In this document: piece after piece, positions 27,095 through 36,734 of the stretch
Numbering within the stretch: the stretch's first letter is position 1
Layout: the number at the start of each line of letters is the position of its first letter
From: Qipengyuania marincola
GTDB taxonomy: Bacteria; Pseudomonadota; Alphaproteobacteria; Sphingomonadales; Sphingomonadaceae
Assembly: GCF_029688625.1 (NCBI RefSeq)
Contig: NZ_JARULC010000003.1
Coordinates: forward strand, 496,001-560,000
Reading direction: 5' to 3'
DNA length: 64,000 bases
Position numbers and translations under genes: made by a program
Notes under the pieces: model-generated
Databases searched by the model: none
What the model was told of the DNA's origin: nothing
Seen by the model: the letters and a program-made list of their open reading frames with translations, nothing else

Positions 27095-27691
27095 ATGAAC
27101 CGCAGACCGATATTCGACTACATTCGCGCCCTTCTCGGGCGTGGCTTGACCCAGACCGAGGTCGACCAGCTTGACCGGCTGCTCGACGATTTCGCGGGCG
27201 CGGATACAACCGAGAGTGGGTACCCGCCGGCCCGCACGATCGGGCCCGATGGCATTGCACTTATCAAGCAGTTCGAGGGCTTTGGACGTTTGCGGCCCGA
27301 CGGACTGGTGGCGAGCTATCCCGACCCCGGAACCGGCGGCGAGCCCTGGACGATCGGCTGGGGCAGCACGGGTCCTGGCGTCGGACCCGATACGGTCTGG
27401 ACACGCGCGCAGGCCGATGCACGCTTCGAACGTGACCTTGAAACCTATGCTGCGGAAGTCGCAAACGCCATCGGCGACAGCCCGACCACGCAAAACCAGT
27501 TCGATGCTCTGGTGAGCTTTCACTACAACACCGGGGCGATCGGGCGCGCGACGCTGACTCGCCGACACCGCGAGGGCGACTATGCAGCGGCGGCGGCGCA
27601 ATTCGGGCGCTGGATCAGGGCTGGCGGCCAAATTCTTGAAGGGCTGGTGCGTCGACGGAGGGCGGAAGCCAACCTCTACCGCAAAGCGTGA
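27095..27691 (+). CDS. GH24 (T4-type) lysozyme
   Basis: This muramidase cleaves MurNAc-GlcNAc bonds in peptidoglycan. The 198-residue protein has a predicted helical N-terminal piece of about 45 residues (FDYIRALLGRGLTQTEVDQLDRLLDD) and then the GH24 core. The catalytic glutamate is in KQFEGFGRLRPDG and the family stretch YPDPGTGGEPWTIGWGS follows. QFDALVSFHYNTGAI and a C-terminal ILEGLVRRRRAEANL complete it. No signal peptide is visible. The ATG at 27095 has AAAGAGG upstream. No holin, spanin or phage gene is nearby, so it is probably a resident chromosomal copy. Confidence 0.9.
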   Translation: MNRRPIFDYIRALLGRGLTQTEVDQLDRLLDDFAGADTTESGYPPARTIGPDGIALIKQFEGFGRLRPDGLVASYPDPGTGGEPWTIGWGSTGPGVGPDTVWTRAQADARFERDLETYAAEVANAIGDSPTTQNQFDALVSFHYNTGAIGRATLTRRHREGDYAAAAAQFGRWIRAGGQILEGLVRRRRAEANLYRKA

Positions 27692-27767
27692 AGCGACCCT
27701 TGCCGGCTGTGCAGATCGACGGAACCCGACCCATACGTGCGCCGTTAGCCCACTAAAGGAGCTTAAC

Positions 27768-28784
27768 ATGCGTTATATTTTGAGCGGTGCGGCGGCGATC
27801 GCGCTCGCCGCCGCGGGTGCGTATGCCCAACCGGGGAAGGGCAACGGAAATGGCAATGACAAGGGCAATCGCGGAAACGGTGCTGCTGCCTCAGTCGAGA
27901 AAGGCGCTGACAAGGCACGCGGACAGCGCAATTCCGCGCAGCGCGAGCAGGCCCCCAACCGACCGCCACAGGCTCGGCTGCAATCTCGTGGCGACGAACG
28001 CAAGCAGGGGCGGGTAACGCCTCCGGCAATCGGCAAGGAACGCGGTGCGAATGCGGGCGCTTCACAACGCAACGGTCCGAACGGACCCACTGTCCGTCGA
28101 GCAGTTCGCAATCAGAGATCCGACGGTACCATCGAGCAGGTGGTTGATCGCGTCATCTACGATCGCGAGCGAAGCCTCTTGCGCCGCGATCTGGGCCGTT
28201 CGGTGCTGGACGGTTGCCCTCCCGGCCTGGCCAAAAAGGGCAATGGCTGCATGCCGCCAGGTCAGGCGAAAAAATACTACGACCGCGGGCTTTTCGGACG
28301 CGATTACCGTCCTGGAATCTTCGGTCTCAGCAACTATCGCGACGGGCGTTACGCCTACAACGACGGCTATCTCCTGCGCCTCGGATCGGGCGGCGGCATA
28401 AGCGGATACATCCCGCTGCTCGGCGGTGCGCTGGCCATCGGAAACCGCTGGCCTAATTCCTACGATTACTACGAGGTGCCAGACTACTACGTCGATTATT
28501 ATGATCTCGGAGGGCGTGATCGCTATCGATACGCCGACAACGTGATCTACCGGTACGACGCGGAGGACGCGGCGATTACGTCGGTCGCGGCGCTGCTGAC
28601 AGGCGACGATTTTGCAATCGGCCAACCCATGCCGCGCGGCTACGACGTCTACAACGTCCCTTATGCCTATCGCGATCGTTACTACGACACGCCCGACAGC
28701 TGGTATCGGTATTCCGACGGCTACATCTATCGCGTCGATCCCGAAACACAGCTGGTCGCCGCGGCAATCGACCTCCTGATCTGA
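27768..28784 (+). CDS. Secreted protein with CPPGLAKK motif and Tyr/Arg/Asp-rich C-terminus
   Basis: A 338-residue protein from an ATG with AAAGGAG upstream. It has a signal peptide (cleavage near AYAQ, residue 21), a Gly/Asn/Gln/Arg-rich low-complexity region of about 120 residues, and a CPPGLAKKGNGCMPPGQAKK motif near 150-170. The C-terminal half is very rich in Tyr and Asp (for example YDYYEVPDYYVDYYD). The last 50 residues repeat a WYRYSDGYIYRVDPET pattern, loosely like RcnB-type periplasmic proteins. Proteins with this motif are common in Sphingomonadales but uncharacterised. The gene sits 10 nt before the FAS1 lipoprotein. Confidence 0.8.
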   Translation: MRYILSGAAAIALAAAGAYAQPGKGNGNGNDKGNRGNGAAASVEKGADKARGQRNSAQREQAPNRPPQARLQSRGDERKQGRVTPPAIGKERGANAGASQRNGPNGPTVRRAVRNQRSDGTIEQVVDRVIYDRERSLLRRDLGRSVLDGCPPGLAKKGNGCMPPGQAKKYYDRGLFGRDYRPGIFGLSNYRDGRYAYNDGYLLRLGSGGGISGYIPLLGGALAIGNRWPNSYDYYEVPDYYVDYYDLGGRDRYRYADNVIYRYDAEDAAITSVAALLTGDDFAIGQPMPRGYDVYNVPYAYRDRYYDTPDSWYRYSDGYIYRVDPETQLVAAAIDLLI

Positions 28785-28794
28785 CGAGAGCATC

Positions 28795-29367
28795 ATGCGA
28801 CACCCTGCAAAACTTGCGCTCTATTGCGCCATTATCGCCGCGACTCCCCTTACCGTCGCCTGTTCACAAAGCGATCCGTCGCCGGAAAGCGCGGCCAGCA
28901 CACGCGATGCCGGCACCCAGTCGCTTGGCGCAGCCCTCGGCGAACTGAACGAAACCTCCATCCTTCGCGACGCCATGACAGAAACCGAGCTGGCGGGCAT
29001 TCTCGACAGCCCGGCAAGCTACACGATCCTCGCGCCGACCGATGCGGCGTTCAACGCGCTGGGCGACGATGCCGAAGGGCTGACCGATGACGAGCAGAAG
29101 CCCCTGTTGCTGGCCTTGGTTCGCAATCACCTGTTGCCCGGCCACCTGACGCCGGAGACCATCGGGAGTGCTATTGACGCTCAGGAAGGTGCGGTCACAA
29201 TGACCACGCTTGGCGATGGCGAAGTGACATTCGCGCGCGACGGCGAGGGCCTGACAGTAGCCTTCGGCGACGGACCGCAGGCACGTATCGTTGGAGAGCC
29301 GGTTGCCACCAACAACGGGGTTATCATCCCGCTCGACACGGTTCTTGTCCCGCGCAACGCCGGATGA
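28795..29367 (+). CDS. Lipoprotein with a fasciclin (FAS1) domain
   Basis: A 190-residue lipoprotein with signal peptide and lipobox TVAC at about residue 23, then a Ser-rich linker and one FAS1 domain. The domain carries YTILAPTDAAFNAL (H1 motif), LALVRNHLLPGHLTPETI and the closing NNGVIIPLDTVLVP (H2 region). FAS1 domains mediate adhesion between proteins and to surfaces. Location on the outer membrane or periplasm is inferred from the lipobox. It ends 10 nt from the tamB stop on the other strand and shares a unit with the secreted gene before it. Confidence 0.9.
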   Translation: MRHPAKLALYCAIIAATPLTVACSQSDPSPESAASTRDAGTQSLGAALGELNETSILRDAMTETELAGILDSPASYTILAPTDAAFNALGDDAEGLTDDEQKPLLLALVRNHLLPGHLTPETIGSAIDAQEGAVTMTTLGDGEVTFARDGEGLTVAFGDGPQARIVGEPVATNNGVIIPLDTVLVPRNAG

Positions 29368-29377
29368 TGGCAGTTGA

Positions 29378-32300
29378 TCAATAGTCGCGGCTGATTTCGG
29401 CTACCACGCTTTCCCGGCCGACTGTCGAGACTGCAGCCAGCAGGGATAGCCAGCTCGACACACGGAACTCCAGTTCCGTCGCGCTGTAGCCGCGTCCGTC
29501 GGTGATGATTTCGGCATAGAAGCGCCGCCCGAAATTCTTGCCCAGCGCCACGCCGGTGCCACGCCCCAGTGCGGGGTCCGCGCTCACGATGCGCAGGCGA
29601 TCGAGCCCGATCGCGCTCCGCAGCTGGTTGATCGGGTCCATCCCGCCACCACCGCGCAGGCTGGCCACAGCCGCGCCCAATTGCAGCGCGTCGGTTGCCG
29701 AGAGGCTTGTCACGGACCCGCCGAACAGGAGGCGAGCGAGGATTTCCTCTTCCGGCAAGGCGGGATTCGAGCTGAAGGCGATTTCCGGCTGAGTTGCGCT
29801 GCCTCGCACCGTGACCTCGACCGTCAGCCCGTCGCGGTCTGTCTCTGCACGGATGTCGAGCCGGGGATCGATCGGCTGGTTCTCGTCGAAATCGATGCGC
29901 CCACGAGTCAGTTCGAAGCGCGTTCCGGCAAAGGTATAATCGCCCCGCACCACCTCTGCCCGGCCACCGATGCGCGGATCGTCGGTCGTTCCGCGCAGAA
30001 TGATGTCCGCGCCCCATTCGCTCTCCAGCCCCATGCCATCGACATCGATCCGGCTGCTGGCGGTGGCATCGATCAGATAGCGCCAGGGGCGACCCGGTGC
30101 GGCCTGCGGCTGGCGATTGGCTGGAGCATTGATTTCTCGCGTCGCAATCTGCGGAAGACGCAGATCGTCGGCCGCCGTGCCGAGACCCCAGCTTGCCTGA
30201 TCGACGCGAACGCGGCCTGCGATCGTCCCGCCAAGTCCGTTCGAGACGATCCGCAAGGGTCCGGTGATGGTGGCCGAAAGCCCGGCTGCATTCAGCAACC
30301 GGGCGTTGCGTGCAGAAGCGCGCAAGTCGATTATCGGGCCGCGGATTTCCAGAATGCGCCCTTCGACCGGCTCACCCAGCGTGCGCAAATCTACGATCCC
30401 GCTGCCGCTCACCGAGCCGCCATTGGGCGTTTCGCCCGCGAAGCGCGTGATCTGTAGCCGCGAACCGGCGAAGCGGCCGCGCATGGCGACGCTGCGAATG
30501 TCGGTTCCTGACAACGAACTCTGGACGCGGAGGGCATCGCTCGAAACCGAACCGCGAACCGTCGGATCGGCCAAAGTGCCCGTTGCATCGGCAGCCACGG
30601 CCACCGGGCCAGTAAGGTCGAAGGCGTCGATTGCGGCAAGACGCCAGAGGCTTTCGGCTGCCCCGCGATAGCGGAGTTGGGCGAGCAAGCGTCCGGCGCG
30701 AAGTCGCTCGAGCAATTCGCCGGAGGCGGGTAAACCGGAAATGCGCGCCTGCACCCGGCCACGCTGGATCTCCTCGTTGCGCAACAGGCCGCGCACTTCC
30801 AGATCGTCCCCGCCCAGCCGGGCGACGAGCGAGACGTCCACCGGACGGGATGTCAGTATAAGGCCGCTTCGCGTAAGGCCGTCGATCTTGACCTTGGCTT
30901 CGCTGATCGGAAGGCCGTTGGCCGACTGGCGATAGTCCACTGTTCCGGAAATCGTGCCACCAAGCCCGGTATCCGCCCGTGCGATATCGACCAGGGCCAG
31001 CGGCATGCGCGCCAGCTTGAGGTCCAGCGCGAGGTCGCCCCCGCCGACCCGTCCCGCTGCGATGAGCCCGCCATCGCCATATTTGACCTGCGTCGGCGCG
31101 AGGCGCCAGCTCTCGCCCTCGCGCGTCAGCACCGCGCGGCGCGGCATGGTGATGTCGCGTCCGGCAAACTCGCCCCTTGCCGCAACCGCGATCCGTTCCG
31201 ACTGGAAGCGCGCGTTTAGATCAAGCTCGAACCGGGAGTTGCGGCGTCCGGAGATCGACGCATCGACGCGTCCGACCCCATCTTCCAGCTCGCCCTGAGC
31301 CGCGAACCGCCCGATGAAGACAGTGCCGAAGGAGAGGCCCGCCCCACGTGCCGTGCCGGTAAAGTTCGTCCCGCCATCGCCGATGACGCCTTGCGCGTCG
31401 ACCCGTGCACGGGCGATGCGGACCGGCGTCTCTCCGCCGAAACTGGCGTTGCGGGCGGTGAGGTCGATGGCGAGGCCCTGCCCCCCGGCTCGCGGTGCCA
31501 AATCGATCGTCCCGTCAAGCCCCCCGCCGGCAAAGGCCAGCTGGCCCTGCGCGCCACCATCGACAAGCGTCAGGCCGCCGGTCACGTCCGTGTCGGTGAA
31601 GCGCAGGCTTTCGATATCGATCCGCGTCGGTCCGCTGGCCGGGGCGAACAGGCCAAGGCGGCCATCGAAAGGACCGATCGGAGACTGGCCCGTCGTGTCG
31701 ATAGCGAAGCCTTCTTCGGTCGGTGCAATGGCGACGCGCACGTCTGTCAGTCCGGTAACCGGCGCGGCGAAGACGAGTTCGGCCGTCGGGCCAGCATCGT
31801 CGAGCGATGCCACGACGGTGAAGGCCCCGTATTCGGTATGGCGCCCATTGCCGGCGATGCTGGTCGTGCCATCGCGCACACTGCCATCGAGCCGCATTGC
31901 GAGCTTGCTGGCATCGACGCGCACATCGTCGAACACCAGCGGCCGGTCGCCGCCGATCGCCAGACCACCGCGCACCCGGATGGGCGTGCCGGCCAGATTG
32001 GCCAGCGTGTCGTTGGTGACCGGCGCGACGCGCGCGTCGAGATCGGCCGTCACGCGCCACGGTGCACCGGACGCCAGCGTCAGGTCGATTACCGCCGTTC
32101 CACCCACAGTTCCGACATTGTCCAGCGCCAGACCGCTTGCGCGCAGCGGGCCGCGAATCTGGTAGGATCCGCTATCGAGATCGCCGCGAAGGGCAAGGTT
32201 TGCACTGGTCGAAGGGAAGGACAGCCGCAGATCGTCGGCGAGCAGGCGGGAACCGGCAAGCACCAGCGTCCCGCGGACCGTGCCATCGACCAGTCGCGGG

Positions 32301-33574
32301 TCGACCAGAGCATTTCCGCTCGTCACGCGGCCCAGATCGAGATTGATCGGTAGAGTCCAGCGCGTGCCATCATAGCGAGCCGTACCCTGCTGTCGCAGCC
32401 CCGCGAGCACAGTCCCGCCCGCATCGATTTCGCTGACCGCGAGGTTGTGGACGATGGTCAGATCGGAGAAGGCCCCGTCGATCGTGGCCTCGGCGCGCGC
32501 GTTGCGCAAAGTTAGGTCGGGACCGAACAGATTCGGATCGCGCAACACGGCATCCACCTGCAGATCATCAACGCGGTTCTCGGCAAGATTGACCGCTCCA
32601 ATTGCATCCAGGGCAAGGCCTTGGCCCTGCACTTGCGCGCGCCCGTCGAAGATGCGGTCGTCAATCGTGATGCTGGATCGAACGGCAACGTCGCGCCCGA
32701 GCGCATCGAGCGGCAGGCCGGTGAGGAAATTGGAAGGATCGACCTTGCCCAGCAGGCCGAACTGTCCCCCGCGATTGGTCACCCGCAAGGCCGCGACGCG
32801 AGCGTCCGCGCTGCGCACCAGCAGTGAACCATTCCAGCGGCTCCACGATCCATCGCCGCGAATCCGCGCAGTATAATCCTGGTCCAGTCCGGCGAGTGCC
32901 GCCACCGGACCATCGGCTGCAGCATCGAGGTCGAGAGAAAGATCGAACCTGTCGCCATCGGGCTCCGCATCGACGAGCAGCGCAACCCGGTCGCTCTCAC
33001 CAAGGCGTCCGCGGGCATCGACCAGCAAGCGACGATCTTCGACCTGCGCTTCACCGGCCAGGTCGACCCGCTGGGCGCGTTCGCCAGCAATACCCGGCGC
33101 GAGCATCAGATTGTCGATCTCGAAGCTGTCGATCGATATGTCGAAACCCGGGAGGATCGGCCCTTCTTCCTCGCTCGGGATGAATTCCGGAATGCGCTCG
33201 AGCGTGGCGCGGCGGGCGGCGAAACTGTCGATTTCGAGCCGGTTGTAAAGCCATGCCCCCGGGTTCCAGTCCACCTCGGCACGCGGAATGGTCATGAACA
33301 CGCCCTGCGGGTCGGATAGGCGCACATCGTGCAGCACCGCCGCGCCATAGAGATTGCCCTCGATCCGGCCGATTTGGATGTTGAGACCGTTCGGCAGGGT
33401 CGTCCTTGCGATCTGGCTAGCCAGCCAGCGTTCGCCCAGCGGCGTGTTGAGCACCACCAGGCCGCCCCCGATGAGGAGCGCGAGCGCAGCCAGAAGACCC
33501 AGCGCCCACTTCCCCACCCGCTTGAGCGGCGAACGGCGCGCGGCCGGCGTTTCCTGCACGCTCTCTTCCACCAT
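29378..33574 (-). CDS. tamB: TamB, inner-membrane AsmA-like transport/assembly protein
   Basis: TamB spans the periplasm and works with TamA in phospholipid transport or outer-membrane protein assembly. The 1398-residue protein has a cytoplasmic tail, one N-terminal membrane segment at about 22-45, and a long beta-repetitive body (AsmA-like). The C-terminal DUF490 domain includes VVRGDYTFAGTRFELTRGRIDFDENQPIDPRLDIRAE and ends in Tyr (AEISRDY). Its start overlaps the tamA stop as TGATG. The length is usual for the family. Confidence 0.94.
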   Translation of the reverse strand: MVEESVQETPAARRSPLKRVGKWALGLLAALALLIGGGLVVLNTPLGERWLASQIARTTLPNGLNIQIGRIEGNLYGAAVLHDVRLSDPQGVFMTIPRAEVDWNPGAWLYNRLEIDSFAARRATLERIPEFIPSEEEGPILPGFDISIDSFEIDNLMLAPGIAGERAQRVDLAGEAQVEDRRLLVDARGRLGESDRVALLVDAEPDGDRFDLSLDLDAAADGPVAALAGLDQDYTARIRGDGSWSRWNGSLLVRSADARVAALRVTNRGGQFGLLGKVDPSNFLTGLPLDALGRDVAVRSSITIDDRIFDGRAQVQGQGLALDAIGAVNLAENRVDDLQVDAVLRDPNLFGPDLTLRNARAEATIDGAFSDLTIVHNLAVSEIDAGGTVLAGLRQQGTARYDGTRWTLPINLDLGRVTSGNALVDPRLVDGTVRGTLVLAGSRLLADDLRLSFPSTSANLALRGDLDSGSYQIRGPLRASGLALDNVGTVGGTAVIDLTLASGAPWRVTADLDARVAPVTNDTLANLAGTPIRVRGGLAIGGDRPLVFDDVRVDASKLAMRLDGSVRDGTTSIAGNGRHTEYGAFTVVASLDDAGPTAELVFAAPVTGLTDVRVAIAPTEEGFAIDTTGQSPIGPFDGRLGLFAPASGPTRIDIESLRFTDTDVTGGLTLVDGGAQGQLAFAGGGLDGTIDLAPRAGGQGLAIDLTARNASFGGETPVRIARARVDAQGVIGDGGTNFTGTARGAGLSFGTVFIGRFAAQGELEDGVGRVDASISGRRNSRFELDLNARFQSERIAVAARGEFAGRDITMPRRAVLTREGESWRLAPTQVKYGDGGLIAAGRVGGGDLALDLKLARMPLALVDIARADTGLGGTISGTVDYRQSANGLPISEAKVKIDGLTRSGLILTSRPVDVSLVARLGGDDLEVRGLLRNEEIQRGRVQARISGLPASGELLERLRAGRLLAQLRYRGAAESLWRLAAIDAFDLTGPVAVAADATGTLADPTVRGSVSSDALRVQSSLSGTDIRSVAMRGRFAGSRLQITRFAGETPNGGSVSGSGIVDLRTLGEPVEGRILEIRGPIIDLRASARNARLLNAAGLSATITGPLRIVSNGLGGTIAGRVRVDQASWGLGTAADDLRLPQIATREINAPANRQPQAAPGRPWRYLIDATASSRIDVDGMGLESEWGADIILRGTTDDPRIGGRAEVVRGDYTFAGTRFELTRGRIDFDENQPIDPRLDIRAETDRDGLTVEVTVRGSATQPEIAFSSNPALPEEEILARLLFGGSVTSLSATDALQLGAAVASLRGGGGMDPINQLRSAIGLDRLRIVSADPALGRGTGVALGKNFGRRFYAEIITDGRGYSATELEFRVSSWLSLLAAVSTVGRESVVAEISRDY

Positions 33575-35745
33575 CAGAACGCCTGGCCCAGCGAGACATA
33601 GACGGCGACGGGAGAATCGTCCTCGTCGGGGTTCAGCGGCACGCCCACATCAATGCGGATCGGACCGAAGCCGGTAGCGTAGCGCAGGCCGACACCCGCA
33701 CCATATTTGATGAAGCGGAAATCGGGCGTGCTCGAAATCGAGACCGACCCCAGATCGAAGAACGGGACGATCGAGACGGCGCCGTCGAACAGGCCGGTCC
33801 CGATGCGCGCCTCGATCGAGGCTTCGACAAGGCTGCGCCCGCCGGTCGGCTCGCCCAGATCGTTTTCCGGACCGATGGTCTGAAACCCGTATCCGCGAAC
33901 CGAGCCCCCGCCGCCTGCATAGAGCCGCCGCGATGGTGGCACGGCGAAGGTCGGCGCACCCTGGATACTGGCAAACCGCAGCCGTCCGGCAAGGACGGTT
34001 CGCTCTCCGACCGATTGGTAGTAGGACGCATCGGCCTGGTTGCGCAGGTAGAAGTAATTCTGCCCTTCGGTGCGCGACGCCTCTGGCGCGAGAAATCCGG
34101 TGATCCTGAAGCCCTGTGTCGGATCAAGCAGCGAGTCGCTGGTATCGATGGTCGCGCGTCCGAAAACCGAGGCCACGAAATAACGCTGGCGGGGTCTCGG
34201 AATTCCGCCGATCACCCGATTGCGCTCGTCCGTCGCGAGGATTTCAGCCCCCAGCCCCCAGGCCAGCGGTTTCTGGAACAGCAGCGTTGACAACCGCTCA
34301 TAGGTACCGGTGAGGGCGATAGTGCGCGCATCGAAGGCGTCGGTATCGAGCGTGGACGCATAGGCATCGACGGTGAGCACCTTGTCGCGTCCACCGAAAT
34401 TGTTGCGGCGGAAGGTCACGCCGGCGAGCTGTTCCTGAGTGCCAACAATCCCACGCACGCGCAACAGGCCTTCGGGCGGGAAGAGGTTGCGGTGTTCCCA
34501 GCTTCCCTCGATGCGGATACCCTCTTCCGAGCCATAGCCGATCGCCCCCGCAATCGTGCGCAGCTTGGCGCGTTCCAGCTCGACATCCATGGCCACCACA
34601 CCGGGCTCGTCCCCCTGCGGCGGAGTCACTTCGCGCGGCGTCACCGAAACGCTGGACACGAGGCCGGTCGCCGTGACGGCGCGGCGCAGGTCGAGATTGA
34701 GGCTGCGCTGGTAGACATCGCCGGGATCGAACCGTGCGATGCTGGCAAGATGGCGCGACGACAGGAAATCGGGATCGTTGCTTACGACCTCGCCGAAGAC
34801 ATATTTGCCATTCGGGCGGACCGGCATGGTAAGGTCGCCCTCTTCGCGTTCGTGGTCGATCAGCAATTCGGGAGCGTCGATCTCGGCAAAAGGATAGCCG
34901 GTTTCGCCCAGAGCGCGATCAAGATCGAACCGCTCCTCGATGATCTTGTCGCTCTGGAGATAGTCGCCTGTGACAATCTCGAAGGCGGCGCGAAGCCGGT
35001 CGGCATCGGGGGCCTGCGGCAATTGGCCGAGATCAATGGCTCCGAAGCGGTATCGATCGCCCGGGATGACATCGAAGCGGACGCGCGGTCGCGGCTCGGC
35101 CCCCTCTTCGCCTGCTTGCGGAGTCACGATCGAACGCAGGACGGTGCCGTCGTAATAGCCATAGACCCGCAGCAGATTGTTCAGCAGTTCCTCGTCGGCA
35201 CGCGCGCGAGCCGCAACCTGCGCCGAATTCTCCTCGCCATTCTCGAGTTCTTCGATCGTCGAGAGGGCTTCGAAGCGACTGACGAAATCTTCGCGCTCGC
35301 TGAAGGGAGGTTCCCGCTGCGGGAATCCGAGCACGAGGGTGTCGGACAATTCACGCGTTTCTGCCTCATCGAGAGCCACGCGACGACGGTCTTCGAGCAG
35401 GCTGGCAAACTCGATATCCTCTTCCGGCTCGAGATCCTGCAACGGTGCCAGTTCGATCTCGTCCGGCCACGCGATTTCCATTCCCGGAATGTCGTCAGTC
35501 GGGGTTTCGGCATCGAGATCGGCGAATGTGTCGATGGCGTCCGGCTGCTCTCCGTCGGTGCCCTGCTCCGCCCACTCGTCGGGATTGTCGACGGCGCTAT
35601 CTGGGATCAGGTCCTCGAGCGCAGGTGCGGTTTCGCGGTCCTGTGCGGCGGCCGGCTGGAAGGTCAGGGAAAGGGAAGCGATCCCGAGCGCGAGCGCGCA
35701 ACGAACCGAACTAGTCGGCGAGCTTGTATTCCGCCTGATTGCCAT
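33574..35745 (-). CDS. tamA: TamA, outer-membrane Omp85 protein with acidic N-terminal extension
   Basis: TamA is an Omp85-type beta-barrel with POTRA domains. From the ATG at 35745 the protein has 723 residues: signal peptide to about residue 35 (ending PAAAQ), a strongly acidic region of about 100 residues, POTRA repeats, and a 16-strand barrel. [18 protein letters not shown] (the Omp85 VRGY motif) lies near 600 and the C-terminal residue is Phe (SLGQAF). An upstream extension of the frame is antisense of bpt. It overlaps the end of bpt by 35 nt. Its partner tamB follows. Confidence 0.93.
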   Translation of the reverse strand: MAIRRNTSSPTSSVRCALALGIASLSLTFQPAAAQDRETAPALEDLIPDSAVDNPDEWAEQGTDGEQPDAIDTFADLDAETPTDDIPGMEIAWPDEIELAPLQDLEPEEDIEFASLLEDRRRVALDEAETRELSDTLVLGFPQREPPFSEREDFVSRFEALSTIEELENGEENSAQVAARARADEELLNNLLRVYGYYDGTVLRSIVTPQAGEEGAEPRPRVRFDVIPGDRYRFGAIDLGQLPQAPDADRLRAAFEIVTGDYLQSDKIIEERFDLDRALGETGYPFAEIDAPELLIDHEREEGDLTMPVRPNGKYVFGEVVSNDPDFLSSRHLASIARFDPGDVYQRSLNLDLRRAVTATGLVSSVSVTPREVTPPQGDEPGVVAMDVELERAKLRTIAGAIGYGSEEGIRIEGSWEHRNLFPPEGLLRVRGIVGTQEQLAGVTFRRNNFGGRDKVLTVDAYASTLDTDAFDARTIALTGTYERLSTLLFQKPLAWGLGAEILATDERNRVIGGIPRPRQRYFVASVFGRATIDTSDSLLDPTQGFRITGFLAPEASRTEGQNYFYLRNQADASYYQSVGERTVLAGRLRFASIQGAPTFAVPPSRRLYAGGGGSVRGYGFQTIGPENDLGEPTGGRSLVEASIEARIGTGLFDGAVSIVPFFDLGSVSISSTPDFRFIKYGAGVGLRYATGFGPIRIDVGVPLNPDEDDSPVAVYVSLGQAF

Positions 35746-36565
35746 CCTTGGCGGGCAAGGCACCGTCGCGGCTGCGGTGGCGCGGCGCGGTAGCAGCGGC
35801 GATGAGGCGGCGCTGTTCGCCTTCTCCCATGCGTTCCCATCCGGCCCGTCCGAGCTTTTCGAGCGGACGATAGCGGACCTTGTATTGCATGCGCTCGGCC
35901 CCTTCGACCCAGTAGCCGAGATAGACATAGGGCAGGCCCCGCTCGGCCGCGCGGCGGATGTGATCGAGAATGATGTAGTTCCCAAGCCCAGCCCGATCCT
36001 CATGCTCCGGGTCGTAGAAGCTGTAGATCATCGACAGCCCGTCACCCTGGAAATCCGTAAGACATGCTCCGACCAGGCGACCCGGCTCGGTGCCGATTCC
36101 CGGCTCCCTGTATTCAACGACATAGCTGCTAACCGGCGTATGTTCCACCATGTCGGCAAAGTCACTGTCTTCCATTTGGGTCATCCCGCCGCCGGGATGA
36201 CGCGAAGCGAGATATTTCTGCAGCAATTCGAACTGTTCGTCCGTCGCCCATGGGCGGCATTCGGTGACGACGAGATCGTCATTCGCCTTGAGCGCCCGCT
36301 TCTGCGTCTTTGATGCGCGGAATTCGCTGGCGACCACGCGGACCGAGACACAGGCCTGGCAATCCAGGCAGGAGGGACGGTAGGCCACCGTCTGGCTGCG
36401 CCGGAAGCCGATGCGACCCAGCGCCTCGTTCAATTCGTCGGCATTGTTGCCGCGCAATTCGGTGAACACCTTCCGCTCGCTCTTGCCCGGGAGATACGGA
36501 CAGGGCGCAGGGCTCGTCACGAAGAACCGGGGAAAGCGGATCGGAGCTGTCACGGTTGCCGGCAT
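35711..36565 (-). CDS. bpt: Bpt-type aminoacyl-tRNA--protein transferase (arginyltransferase)
   Basis: This enzyme transfers leucine or arginine from aminoacyl-tRNA to N-terminal Asp or Glu of proteins, feeding the N-end rule degradation pathway. It has the family stretch [20 protein letters not shown], and cysteines in [14 protein letters not shown] near residues 75-85. The motif [22 protein letters not shown] lies in the C-terminal part. The start is uncertain: ATG at 36604 (adds 13 residues), ATG at 36565 (used here) or GTG at 36553, which gives the usual [10 protein letters not shown] opening. A 23-residue basic C-terminal tail is longer than usual and overlaps tamA. Confidence 0.9.
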   Translation of the reverse strand: MPATVTAPIRFPRFFVTSPAPCPYLPGKSERKVFTELRGNNADELNEALGRIGFRRSQTVAYRPSCLDCQACVSVRVVASEFRASKTQKRALKANDDLVVTECRPWATDEQFELLQKYLASRHPGGGMTQMEDSDFADMVEHTPVSSYVVEYREPGIGTEPGRLVGACLTDFQGDGLSMIYSFYDPEHEDRAGLGNYIILDHIRRAAERGLPYVYLGYWVEGAERMQYKVRYRPLEKLGRAGWERMGEGEQRRLIAAATAPRHRSRDGALPAKDGNQAEYKLAD

Positions 36566-36655
36566 CCTTTCATCGACGGAATCGTCAACTTGCCGGAGCA
36601 CCATGCCACGGCGTTTACGATTTGTTGACTCTGTTATGCAGCACCCGGTTCCGGG

Positions 36656-36670
36656 TTAAAAGGTTCTTAA
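36656..36670. promoter_or_regulatory. Full CtrA-type box TTAA-N7-TTAA upstream of bpt
   Basis: The sequence TTAAAAGGTTCTTAA has both TTAA halves at exactly 7 nt and continues CC, matching the alphaproteobacterial CtrA site TTAA-N7-TTAAC on either strand. On the minus strand the second half gives TTAACC, and 17 nt further lies TAACAG. This is the layout of a CtrA-activated promoter reading into bpt (and tamA-tamB). Known biology: CtrA is a cell-cycle regulator in this class. No experiment supports it here. Confidence 0.55.
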
Positions 36671-36734
36671 CCATGAAAATGGCTGAGCGTCCGACGAATG
36701 TCGCGAGAATCCCGTGGCGCCGGGTCGATAATCC

